Assembly: GCA_023144145.1 (NCBI GenBank)
Contig: JAGLGG010000121.1
Coordinates: 1-11,790 of the forward strand
Length of the DNA stretch: 11,790 nucleotides
Reading direction: 5' to 3'
DNA from: Anaerolineales bacterium
Lineage (GTDB): Bacteria; Chloroflexota; Anaerolineae; Anaerolineales; E44-bin32
Both the position numbers and the translations under genes were made by a program. Under the pieces are notes generated by a model. It saw only the letters and a list, made by a program, of their open reading frames with translations. It was not told the origin of the DNA and did no database searches. Position 1 is the stretch's first letter; each line of letters opens with the position of its first letter. Below, piece after piece: positions 5,927-11,790 of the stretch.

Positions 5927-6403
5927 ATGGTAAAGACTATCACGCTCGAAAAAGTCAAACTATTTAATGGTCTTGCAAAAGAACATCTGCGACTAATTTC
6001 GCCAAAGTTTGAGCGCAGAACTCTAGCAAATGACGCCATAATTTTTGATCAGGGAGATCGCGCTGATTATTTGTACATACTCCTTTCAGGCAGCGTTTCG
6101 ATTAGGTTTAAGCCCCATGATGGTGAAACAATAAATGTAAGTGATATTCAGGATGGCGATGTCTTTGGTTGGTCCGCAGCCCTGGGCCGCGATGTGTACA
6201 CATCCTGTGCGATTACAACTTCACCTTGCGAGCTTGTGAGCATCAGTGGAGAAGAACTTCGAGCGCTTTGCTCGACTCACCCGGAGATTGGTGTTGTTGT
6301 ACTCGAAAGGTTGGCAACTGTAATTGCAGAACGATTAAAAAACACACACGCACAAGTCGTCGAACTTCTTTGGCAAGGTGTAAACTCAATTGATACGAGG
6401 TAA
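5927..6403 (+). CDS. Stand-alone cyclic-nucleotide-binding-fold protein (Crp-like, no HTH)
   Basis: A 158-aa protein containing essentially one cNMP-binding (Crp/FNR sensory) domain. The N-terminus LEKVKLFNGLAKEHLRLI (residues 7-24), the strand set FDQGDRADYLYILLSGSVSIR (40-60, shown by its DQGD and LLSGSVSIR parts), DGDVFGWSAALG (76-87) and CELVSISGEEL (101-111) are typical. A C-helix (about 119-149) could mediate dimerisation. There is no helix-turn-helix domain, so it is not a transcription factor by itself. In the phosphate-binding cassette, the Glu and Arg that hold cAMP in E. coli CRP align with W82 and T92. A cyclic nucleotide is therefore unlikely to bind in the usual way. It is followed 20 nt later by a NifU-like gene, suggesting a shared role, perhaps redox or Fe-S linked (inference). 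Confidence 0.85.
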   Translation: MVKTITLEKVKLFNGLAKEHLRLISPKFERRTLANDAIIFDQGDRADYLYILLSGSVSIRFKPHDGETINVSDIQDGDVFGWSAALGRDVYTSCAITTSPCELVSISGEELRALCSTHPEIGVVVLERLATVIAERLKNTHAQVVELLWQGVNSIDTR

Positions 6404-6423
6404 AATTGATTAAGAAGGTGGCG

Positions 6424-6687
6424 ATGACAGAAGAAATTACTCACAATCACAAAACCGATGCATCCCCAGAGGAAAAAATGCGCACCTTGCTCGGTGTGGT
6501 AAGTTCATATATCGAGCAATACCATGGTGGTTGGGTACGCATGGTCGATTTTGATGGAAAGGTTCTTAGAGTCGAGATGGGCGGCGCTTGCGAGGGCTGC
6601 AGCCTTTCTGAAACCACCCTTCAGGGATGGGTCGCAGGCGCGGTGAAGCAGTTTTTCCCTGACATAGAAATCATAGAAGCTGTCTAG
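6424..6687 (+). CDS. NifU C-terminal-domain Fe-S scaffold protein
   Basis: An 87-aa protein covering the NifU C-terminal (Nfu) domain, which carries nascent Fe-S clusters to apoproteins. The body SSYIEQYHGGWVRMVDF followed by GKVLRVEMGGACEGCSLS shows the CxxC cluster ligands C56 and C59, then TTLQGWVAGAVKQFFPDI, as in the family. The ATG at 6424 is preferred to the in-frame TTG at 6406 because AAGGTG (6415-6420) lies just upstream and the domain needs no longer N-terminus. The first 17 residues are polar and His-containing. It lies 20 nt after the CNB-fold gene, so it is probably translated from the same mRNA. It ends 18 bases before a convergent gene, with no clear terminator between them. 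Confidence 0.88.
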   Translation: MTEEITHNHKTDASPEEKMRTLLGVVSSYIEQYHGGWVRMVDFDGKVLRVEMGGACEGCSLSETTLQGWVAGAVKQFFPDIEIIEAV

Positions 6688-6705
6688 CAGGGCCAAGACC
6701 TCGCA

Positions 6706-7131
6706 TCACTGGTCGAGTAAATCAGCCAAAAACATGTTTATTACGTCTATTACTTCGTTATCTTCTTCATAGGTCCTGACAACAATGGTGTCTGAGTTAT
6801 TTCCGGTGATCATCTTAGACACCGGGACGCCTCGACGGTGACAGCAAAGCACAGGTTTAGCTTGACCTAGAGCATATGCAATCTCGTAACCAACACCATG
6901 TGAGGGGGTACTCACCTCGGCCACTACAGCATCACATTCATCGATCCAGGTAGTATCCCGTTGGTACACCTCTTCGGGGTCTACGACCACCTCCAGATCC
7001 ATCACTTCGGGGCGTGCAAGGTGTTCTGTTGGAACCTCATGCCCCCTGGCGATCAGATGATCAACAATGCTTTCATATATCCCCTCATATTCCCGTCCGC
7101 CAGTAAGCGAGCATGAGAAATAGATATTCAT
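6706..7131 (-). CDS. 2'-deoxynucleoside 5'-phosphate N-hydrolase-like protein (DNPH1/Rcl family)
   Basis: A 141-aa protein of the nucleoside 2-deoxyribosyltransferase superfamily. The order IYFSCSLTGGRE (residues 3-14), PTEHLA (34-39), VYQRDTTWIDECDAVVAEVS (55-74), TPSHGVGYEIAYA (75-87) and the later VSKMITGNNSD parallels mammalian DNPH1/Rcl. DNPH1 hydrolyses the glycosidic bond of 2'-deoxynucleoside monophosphates to free base and deoxyribose 5-phosphate. E83 in GVGYE would be the catalytic glutamate and D59 the conserved Asp of the RD motif. A deoxyribosyltransferase acting on free nucleosides is the alternative. It lies 101 nt downstream of pheT on the same strand without a clear terminator between, so read-through from the phe operon is possible. 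GGAGG is about 13 nt before the ATG, a slightly long spacing. Confidence 0.8.
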   Translation of the reverse strand: MNIYFSCSLTGGREYEGIYESIVDHLIARGHEVPTEHLARPEVMDLEVVVDPEEVYQRDTTWIDECDAVVAEVSTPSHGVGYEIAYALGQAKPVLCCHRRGVPVSKMITGNNSDTIVVRTYEEDNEVIDVINMFLADLLDQ

Positions 7132-7232
7132 AGGATGGGTCTTACCTCCAGCACTTAATCTAAGTTACTCTCGAGTGATCCTGTCGATACTCTTATAATT
7201 GGATGCTTCGACGGGCTCTAAGAAATAAACAC

Positions 7233-9791
7233 TCAATCTCTCAGCTTAGCGTCCAACTCTGAATCTAATTGTTTTACGATTTCAGCTCTGATATTGGCAA
7301 CTTCCTCATCCGTAAGCGTTTTATCGGATGATTGGTAGACCAGGGAATAGGCTAAGCTCTTGCTGCCCGACTCGATTTGTTCTCCTCGAAAAAGATCGAA
7401 AAGGTGAACATCGTGAAGCAATCTACCTCCTGCCTTTCTCATCACATCTTCCACTTCTTGTGCGCTGACGGCTTCATCCACCACCACCGCTAAGTCCTCA
7501 AAGACAGGGGGAAATATAGGAACTGGGGATATTTCCAACGCCTCTGGGATCATCCGTAATACTTCATCGAGATCAATCTCAGCGGCCACGACAGGGGCAT
7601 CAAGAAATTCATATCGCTCTTTCACCAAAGGATGGAGCTCTCCGAGCACGCCAATTCGTGTTCCTCCTGCGACCAACCTGGCGCATTTTCCAGGGTGGAA
7701 GCTTGGGTGATCGCCAGATTCAAATTGGACATTTTCGATTTTCAGCCCATCCATGAGACCTTCGATTACCCCTTTCAAATCAAAGAAATCCATTGGTGAA
7801 ACATCAGACCCTTTCCAGCTTCCTGGCTCACGAGCACCGGTCATGGTCAGTGCCAGGCGGAGTTTCTCATCCGGAAGGCTTTCACCTTCGGAAGCCCAAT
7901 ACACTGGCCCAATCTCAAAAAGATTGATGCGGTCACGCACGCGCGCATTACGCTCCACAATTTCCAACACGCTTGCTAACAATGAGTGTCGCATGACAAC
8001 CCGGTCGCTAACTATCGGGTTTTCAAGGCGAATGTACGGTCGATCATCAGGTCTTTCCGTGGTCGGAAGTCGATGAGATTCACGCTCTTCTGTGGTGAGT
8101 CGATAGGTAATAACCTCTTGCATCCCTAATCGGACTAATATATCCCGAATGAATTCTTCACGGTCGAGGTCATCATTCCCGTATTGAGGGGGAATAGTAT
8201 CCGATATTTGGGTTTCGGGGATCTTGTCATATCCATAAATTCGTGCGATTTCCTCCATCAGGTCAGCTTTGCCAACTTCCCCCTGACCAATATCCAATCG
8301 GTGGTCAGGAGTTTGGGCAATCAGGCTTCCGTCTGCTATTTCAACGCCAAATTCAAGGCCACGAAGGATGTCTGCCATTTCATCAAGGGATAATTCGATC
8401 CCCAACCATCGCTTGACCCCTTCAAGAGTAATTTCAACTGAAGGGTCTTCAGGAGGTAATGGGTACTCGTCTACCAGGCCTTCTGCGATCGTTCCACCAG
8501 CAAGGCGTCCCATTAGTTTCAAGCATGCCCTCACACCACGCTCGGCCATTGCAGGGTGCACACCCCGTGAGAAGCGATAAGATGCCTCTGACGATAGCGA
8601 TTGCGAGGCAACAGTCCGACGGATGTTGATATAGTTCCAGGCTGCGCCTTCCAGCAACACATTTTTAGTGCTCTCACATACTTCAGATTCAGCGCCGCCC
8701 ATTACCCCCGCAATAGACAGTACACCCGCCGTATCAGTCACCATGACGGTGAAATCATCCATATCGCGCTCGATATCATCCAGGGTTCGCAGCTTCTCTC
8801 CCGGTGTTGCCAATCGAGTAATTATTGTGGGCGTTTGCCCTTTCGCCCTCTCAACCAATGCATCGTAATCAAAGGCATGAAGCGGTTCACCCACCTCCAA
8901 CATGGAGTAATTTGTGGCATCAACGATGTTGTTTATCGGTCGAATTCCCGCTAACTTGAGCCGGCGTTGAACCCAATAAGGACTTTCCTTGATTTCTACC
9001 GCTTCGATCAAACCAAGCACAAATCGTGGATTCAGCTCCGGGATCTCGATTTCGAGATTAACCCTCCCCTGGATTGGTCCGCCGCTCCACGGGACATCGT
9101 AGTCGGGTTGCCGGAATGGAGCTCCCGTTAACGCCGAGATTTCTCTGGCGACCCCGATGATGTTGGCGATGCGCGCTATGTTCGGGGTGATGCTGATATC
9201 CAAAACTGCATCACCCATATAGTCTGCAAGAGATGTCCCAGTGGGAGCATCTTCGTCGAGGATGATAATGCCTTCATGATCCTCCGAAATTCCTAGCTCT
9301 TTTTCAGAACACGCCATTGAATAGGATTCAATACCTCGGATTTTCGCTCGTTTGAGGGTCATGATTTCCCAGCCAGATTTGTGGCCATCGTACAATTTTG
9401 CACCTTCACGCGCATAGGCCACTTTTATTGCAGGCTTAAGCTCGCCTTCACCCTTGAGTGCAAACAGGTTCGGCGCTCCGGTCAGCACGATGTGCTCTTG
9501 CTCGCCGTCGTTCAACCGGCATAGGATCAGGCGATCTGCATCGGGATGAGGCATAACTTCCACAATTTCCCCGACGACAAACTTATCTGCATCCCAGCTT
9601 AATCCCGTGACTTTCGTATGGGGGCTTAAATAGCCCGCCTTCGAATCACCAGCAGCCTCATCGGGCATCGCCAGCCCCACATATTTCAATTCTTCAACTT
9701 CCAACCCAGCCAACGTCAACCGCTTCACCAACTCCTCAATCGGGAGGGTGATTTCAACGAAATCTTTGATCCAAGAAAGTGGGAAGAGCAT
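7233..9791 (-). CDS. pheT: Phenylalanyl-tRNA synthetase beta subunit
   Basis: An 852-aa beta chain of the alpha2-beta2 phenylalanine-tRNA ligase. The N-terminus PLSWIKDFVEITLPIEEL begins the bacterial-type chain. A tRNA-binding OB-fold domain spans about 70-185 (FVVGEIVEVMPHPDADRL, residues 71-88). The DISITPNIARIANIIGVARE segment (198-217) and the B3/B4 editing region follow. The final 95 residues or so are the anticodon-binding ferredoxin-like domain (PVFEDLAVVVDEAVSAQEV and the ending KTLTDEEVANIRAEI). Length is slightly above the usual 800 residues, normal for the OB-containing form. GAGG lies 8 nt before the ATG at 9791. It is the third gene of the T-box-controlled operon, separated from pheS by the inserted four-helix-bundle gene. 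Confidence 0.97.
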   Translation of the reverse strand: MLFPLSWIKDFVEITLPIEELVKRLTLAGLEVEELKYVGLAMPDEAAGDSKAGYLSPHTKVTGLSWDADKFVVGEIVEVMPHPDADRLILCRLNDGEQEHIVLTGAPNLFALKGEGELKPAIKVAYAREGAKLYDGHKSGWEIMTLKRAKIRGIESYSMACSEKELGISEDHEGIIILDEDAPTGTSLADYMGDAVLDISITPNIARIANIIGVAREISALTGAPFRQPDYDVPWSGGPIQGRVNLEIEIPELNPRFVLGLIEAVEIKESPYWVQRRLKLAGIRPINNIVDATNYSMLEVGEPLHAFDYDALVERAKGQTPTIITRLATPGEKLRTLDDIERDMDDFTVMVTDTAGVLSIAGVMGGAESEVCESTKNVLLEGAAWNYINIRRTVASQSLSSEASYRFSRGVHPAMAERGVRACLKLMGRLAGGTIAEGLVDEYPLPPEDPSVEITLEGVKRWLGIELSLDEMADILRGLEFGVEIADGSLIAQTPDHRLDIGQGEVGKADLMEEIARIYGYDKIPETQISDTIPPQYGNDDLDREEFIRDILVRLGMQEVITYRLTTEERESHRLPTTERPDDRPYIRLENPIVSDRVVMRHSLLASVLEIVERNARVRDRINLFEIGPVYWASEGESLPDEKLRLALTMTGAREPGSWKGSDVSPMDFFDLKGVIEGLMDGLKIENVQFESGDHPSFHPGKCARLVAGGTRIGVLGELHPLVKERYEFLDAPVVAAEIDLDEVLRMIPEALEISPVPIFPPVFEDLAVVVDEAVSAQEVEDVMRKAGGRLLHDVHLFDLFRGEQIESGSKSLAYSLVYQSSDKTLTDEEVANIRAEIVKQLDSELDAKLRD

Positions 9792-9829
9792 GGTTATTTC
9801 CTCACGTGAATAAGAGATATTTTGAAGAA

Positions 9830-9860
9830 GGGATCAGTGAACTGGGAGCAGGGGTCAGGG
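9830..9860 (+). repeat. Heptanucleotide repeat array, left (inverted copy)
   Basis: Read on the plus strand, four degenerate 7-bp units (GGGATCA, GTGAACT, GGGAGCA, GGGGTCA) are followed by GGG. They are the same unit type as the array at 10321-10376 but in opposite orientation. The stop codon of the four-helix-bundle gene (9857-9855) lies inside it. The stretch at 9844-9860 is a 16-of-17 inverted match to 10338-10354. Confidence 0.7.
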
Positions 9861-10298
9861 TAAATCGTCCTCACCCAATCCATTACCGTCATATATCAAT
9901 TGTCCCTCTGACAAATGCTCCCTCTTCTCCTTACTGCTACGTTTCAAGTATTCAATATATCCGTTGATCAATTTAGCTGTCTCTCTATAAAGGACGATGC
10001 ACTCATCCATAAGCTCTGGTGAAACATATTCTAAATCTTGAACCAGCCTCAGATGACTGTATGTTTCCTCGATTGAGCCACGAGCAATGTGCATAAATCT
10101 AATTGAATCTGGAAAGGAATACCTTCCATAGGCTTCGGCTACATTCGCGGGGATACTTTGAACTGAACGGCGAAGCTGTTGGGACAGTGCAAACCTTTCC
10201 TCCTGCGGCAGCAACGGTAATACCTCTTTACATACTTTCACTGCAAATTTCCTGGCCTTATTCCATACCAATAAGCTATCTAGCCCCTTCTCTGCCAT
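9855..10298 (-). CDS. Four-helix-bundle protein, S23/IVP family
   Basis: A 147-aa all-helical protein of the family first seen in intervening sequences of some bacterial 23S rRNA genes, and structurally akin to the Avd accessory protein of diversity-generating retroelements. The family pattern is clear: LLVWNKARKFAVKV near the N-terminus, QQLRRSVQSIPANVAEAYGR, then SIRFMHIARGSIEET and HLRLVQDLEYVS. The molecular role is not established; the basic bundle suggests nucleic-acid or protein binding. ATG 10298 is preferred because AAGGGGGG lies 6 nt upstream. A longer frame from a TTG at 10394 overlaps the end of pheS and would translate the heptad array into a QGSGNRE-type peptide repeat, so it was not chosen. 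The last 25 or so residues extend past the usual domain, and the final codons come from the left array. Confidence 0.87.
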   Translation of the reverse strand: MAEKGLDSLLVWNKARKFAVKVCKEVLPLLPQEERFALSQQLRRSVQSIPANVAEAYGRYSFPDSIRFMHIARGSIEETYSHLRLVQDLEYVSPELMDECIVLYRETAKLINGYIEYLKRSSKEKREHLSEGQLIYDGNGLGEDDLP

Positions 10299-10320
10299 AC
10301 GATTCCCCCCTTCCATTCCA

Positions 10321-10376
10321 GATCCCTGTTCCCTGTTCCCTGATCCCTGCTCCCTGCTCTCTGCTCTCTGATCCTT
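10321..10376 (-). repeat. Heptanucleotide tandem repeat array (8 units), right
   Basis: Eight consecutive 7-bp units on the plus strand read GATCCCT, GTTCCCT, GTTCCCT, GATCCCT, GCTCCCT, GCTCTCT, GCTCTCT, GATCCTT (consensus GNTCYCT). They fill almost all of the gap between the pheS stop and the ribosome binding site of the four-helix-bundle gene. Such short tandem heptamers recall the STRR repeats of cyanobacteria, though the unit here differs. Confidence 0.92.
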
Positions 10377-10380
10377 ATTC

Positions 10381-11406
10381 TCAAAACTGTTCAAGGAACC
10401 TCAAATCATTCTGCCAAAATTGGCGAATGTCATCGATTTGATGGCGGAGCATCGCTATCCTTTCGGGGCCCATTCCGAAAGCAAATCCGCTAAATTGCGT
10501 TGAATCGTAACCTCCATTTTGAAGTACCCTGGGGTGGACCATTCCACAGCCCAGTATCTCCAACCAACCGGTATATTTACACACCGTGCAACCTTTGCCA
10601 CCGCAGATAAAACACTCGATATCCATCTCAGCCGATGGCTCGGTGAAGGGAAAGTGTTGAGCACGAAAACGAATTCCCACATCCTTGTCAAACATCCGGC
10701 GGGCAAATGCAGCCAAAGTCCCTTTCAAATCGGTGAAAGTGATATTCTTTCCAACTGCTAACCCTTCTACCTGTGTAAATTGGAATTCTGCTCTGGCGGT
10801 AACTTGCTCATAACGGTAGCACATCCCCGGCAGGATCACCCTGATGGGCTCTGGTACACGCTCCCGCATAACATGAATCTGGCCAGGCGAAGTGTGGGTT
10901 CGCAGCAACATCCCAGGGGTAGTAGTGTAGAAGGTATCCCACATATCTCGAGCAGGATGATGGGCGGGCATGTTTAGGAGTTCAAAATTGTATTCATCCC
11001 ATTCCACTTCACGAGAGCGATAAATTTGGAATCCCATATCTGCCCAGATGGCATAGATACGGCGCAACGTTTGAGTGGCAGGATGAAGTCTTCCGCGGGG
11101 AATCATCCGTCCTGGCAAAGTCACATCAATTCGCTCGCCCTGGAGAGAACGCTCCAACTCATCTTTGCGAAGCTCCTCACTGCGTTTTTGATGCGCAGCT
11201 TCTAATTTGGACTTGGCTTCATTTACTCGTCGACCAACTGTAGGGCGCTCGTCTTTGCTCAAATCCTTTAACCCATCCAGGATTTCGCCTAACTCCGCAG
11301 AGCGGCCCAAGAATTTCACCTTCCACGCTTTTAATGTTTCTTGATCTACGGCTTGAGCAAGGTCTTTCAACGCCCTTTGCTCGATTTCTTCAATTCGCTC
11401 AAGCAT
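10381..11406 (-). CDS. pheS: Phenylalanyl-tRNA synthetase alpha subunit
   Basis: The 341-aa catalytic chain of the synthetase that activates phenylalanine with ATP and charges tRNA-Phe. Residues 1-90 form the charged helical arm. HHPARDMWDTF (149-159), GMCYRYEQVTARAEFQFTQ (194-212, class II motif 2) and GFAFGMGPERIAML (307-320, motif 3) are intact. EPSAEMD (256-262) leads to a four-cysteine knuckle (C265, C268, C273, C276), also found in Bacillus-type PheS, probably zinc-binding. GAGGAGG lies 5 nt before the ATG at 11406, and length is normal. It is the first gene after the T-box leader; its stop is 4 nt from the heptad array. Confidence 0.97.
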   Translation of the reverse strand: MLERIEEIEQRALKDLAQAVDQETLKAWKVKFLGRSAELGEILDGLKDLSKDERPTVGRRVNEAKSKLEAAHQKRSEELRKDELERSLQGERIDVTLPGRMIPRGRLHPATQTLRRIYAIWADMGFQIYRSREVEWDEYNFELLNMPAHHPARDMWDTFYTTTPGMLLRTHTSPGQIHVMRERVPEPIRVILPGMCYRYEQVTARAEFQFTQVEGLAVGKNITFTDLKGTLAAFARRMFDKDVGIRFRAQHFPFTEPSAEMDIECFICGGKGCTVCKYTGWLEILGCGMVHPRVLQNGGYDSTQFSGFAFGMGPERIAMLRHQIDDIRQFWQNDLRFLEQF

Positions 11407-11457
11407 TTTTCCTCCTCGTCCACACGCATAATTACTTATAGCTCTACTTATGATAAC

Positions 11458-11486
11458 AAAAAACCCCCCGTCCTATCTGGGACGGG
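11458..11486 (-). terminator. Attenuator terminator of the pheS T-box leader
   Basis: On the minus strand CCCGTCC and GGACGGG (11486-11480 and 11473-11467) form a 7-bp GC-rich stem with a 6-base loop, followed by more G's and TTTTTT (11463-11458). It lies directly after the T-box and about 50 nt before the pheS start. It should terminate transcription when charged tRNA-Phe is bound. Confidence 0.9.
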
Positions 11487-11745
11487 AGGGAGTTCCCGCG
11501 GTACCACCCAACTTGACTCGATTGAGCCCTCTCTGCACCGACTGTCTACTAACAAACGATCGGCTTCTCTAAGATAACGGTGAGACTCCGGCCCGAACTA
11601 CTGGCTCTCAATTGAGCGTTCCCCCGGGCGGCTCAGAAGGGAACTTCACTAGGTTTCCGCCGAGTGAGGGTTTCAGTCTGCGCCCTCACATCCCTTTCGA
11701 CTTCCGACTGGTTACTTTCCTCCATCATAGCCTTGTGGATTAATT
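11458..11745 (-). ncRNA. T-box riboswitch (tRNA-Phe sensing) upstream of pheS
   Basis: The minus strand carries the conserved T-box TGGGTGGTACCGCGGG (11510-11495) next to an intrinsic terminator, so alternative antiterminator and terminator folds can form. The UGGU in the bulge complements an ACCA acceptor end, as expected for tRNA-Phe with discriminator A. Upstream, an AGTA (loop-E type) lies in the 5' side of a probable stem I. A distal stem GTGAGGG/CCCTCAC also lies there, and GTGAAG followed by TTC (11643-11641) is the best Phe specifier candidate. A second TTC lies at 11638-11636, so the register is not certain. Uncharged tRNA-Phe should stabilise the antiterminator and turn on pheS, the inserted gene and pheT. 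Confidence 0.92.
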
Positions 11746-11751
11746 TTACTC

Positions 11752-11779
11752 ATTATGCCTTATTACGATCCAAAGTCAA
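11752..11779 (-). promoter_or_regulatory. Promoter of the T-box/pheS/pheT operon
   Basis: On the minus strand TTGACT (11779-11774) and CATAAT (11757-11752) each match the sigma-70 consensus at 5 of 6 positions, 16 bp apart. Transcription would start near 11745, just before the T-box stem I, and the leader to pheS would be about 340 nt, normal for a T-box. Confidence 0.7.
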
Positions 11780-11790
11780 TGGGGAGAACT

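Larger units (their letters stand above)
9830..10376 (-). mobile_element. Putative inserted unit: four-helix-bundle gene between inverted heptad arrays
   Basis: About 547 bp separates pheS from pheT, which are normally adjacent. It consists of one S23/IVP-type gene bounded by heptanucleotide arrays in inverted orientation, starting 4 nt after the pheS stop. In the operon mRNA the two arrays can pair over roughly 31 positions (25 identical in the best register), enclosing the gene. There is no transposase and no target-site duplication that I can identify, so calling it mobile is inference. Confidence 0.4.

Noticed and set aside
5831..6035. 13-bp direct repeat CTAGCAAATGACG at 5831 and 6023
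   Set aside because: About one exact 13-mer repeat is expected by chance in a window of this size, and the second copy is inside coding sequence.
10299..10394. N-terminal extension of the four-helix-bundle gene from a TTG
   Set aside because: It overlaps the pheS stop, lacks a ribosome binding site and would translate the repeat array; ATG 10298 has a good AAGGGGGG upstream.
1..11790. CRISPR array, tRNA, rRNA, defence system
   Set aside because: No regularly spaced repeats other than the contiguous heptads, no tRNA cloverleaf or rRNA sequence, and no defence-type domains were recognised on either strand.

Overview
The window (about 11.8 kb, moderate GC) carries ordinary bacterial housekeeping genes with a few accessory insertions. 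A Phe-type T-box leader ahead of pheS, an AmmeMemoRadiSam-type radical SAM enzyme, a DNPH1/Rcl-like nucleotide hydrolase, a four-helix-bundle (S23/IVP) gene with heptanucleotide arrays, and a GTAGGGGCGAC-type palindromic repeat together suggest an uncultured Chloroflexota (Anaerolineae-like) bacterium. That placement is inference from gene style, not a database result.

Layout, left to right. 1-921 (+): 3' part of a TyrA/prephenate-dehydrogenase-like protein that lacks both usual histidine motifs. 1045-2235 (+): a kbl/BioF-type PLP enzyme behind a good sigma-70-like promoter. 2236-2555: convergent intergenic space with a REP-like palindrome and a 26-bp perfect palindrome. 2556-2777 (-): a 73-aa Cys-rich protein of unknown function. 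2778-3170: a minus-strand Rho-independent terminator and one doubtful 37-aa ORF. 3171-4730 (-): the radical SAM gene followed by a 105-aa protein. 4731-4912: a divergent regulatory region with two inverted repeats. 4913-5506 (+): mobA. 5507-5926: non-coding, with a hairpin after mobA and a perfect 8+8 palindrome abutting the next start codon. 5927-6687 (+): a stand-alone cyclic-nucleotide-binding-fold protein and a NifU C-terminal-domain scaffold, 20 nt apart. 6706-7131 (-): the DNPH1-like protein. 7233-11406 (-): pheT, an S23-like gene and pheS. 11458-11779 (-): terminator, T-box leader and promoter of the phe operon.

How the parts work together. The phe operon is transcribed right to left from a promoter near 11752-11779. 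A roughly 340-nt leader reads tRNA-Phe charging (UGGU bulge, attenuator just before pheS). PheS and PheT form the alpha2-beta2 phenylalanyl-tRNA synthetase. Between them sits a small four-helix-bundle gene flanked by inverted arrays of 7-bp repeats. This looks like a discrete insert that could fold into a long RNA stem around the gene, as in the S23-bearing intervening sequences of some 23S rRNAs. The CNB-fold gene has no DNA-binding domain, has lost the cAMP-contact residues, and is coupled to an Fe-S scaffold gene. It is the other pairing worth a second look.
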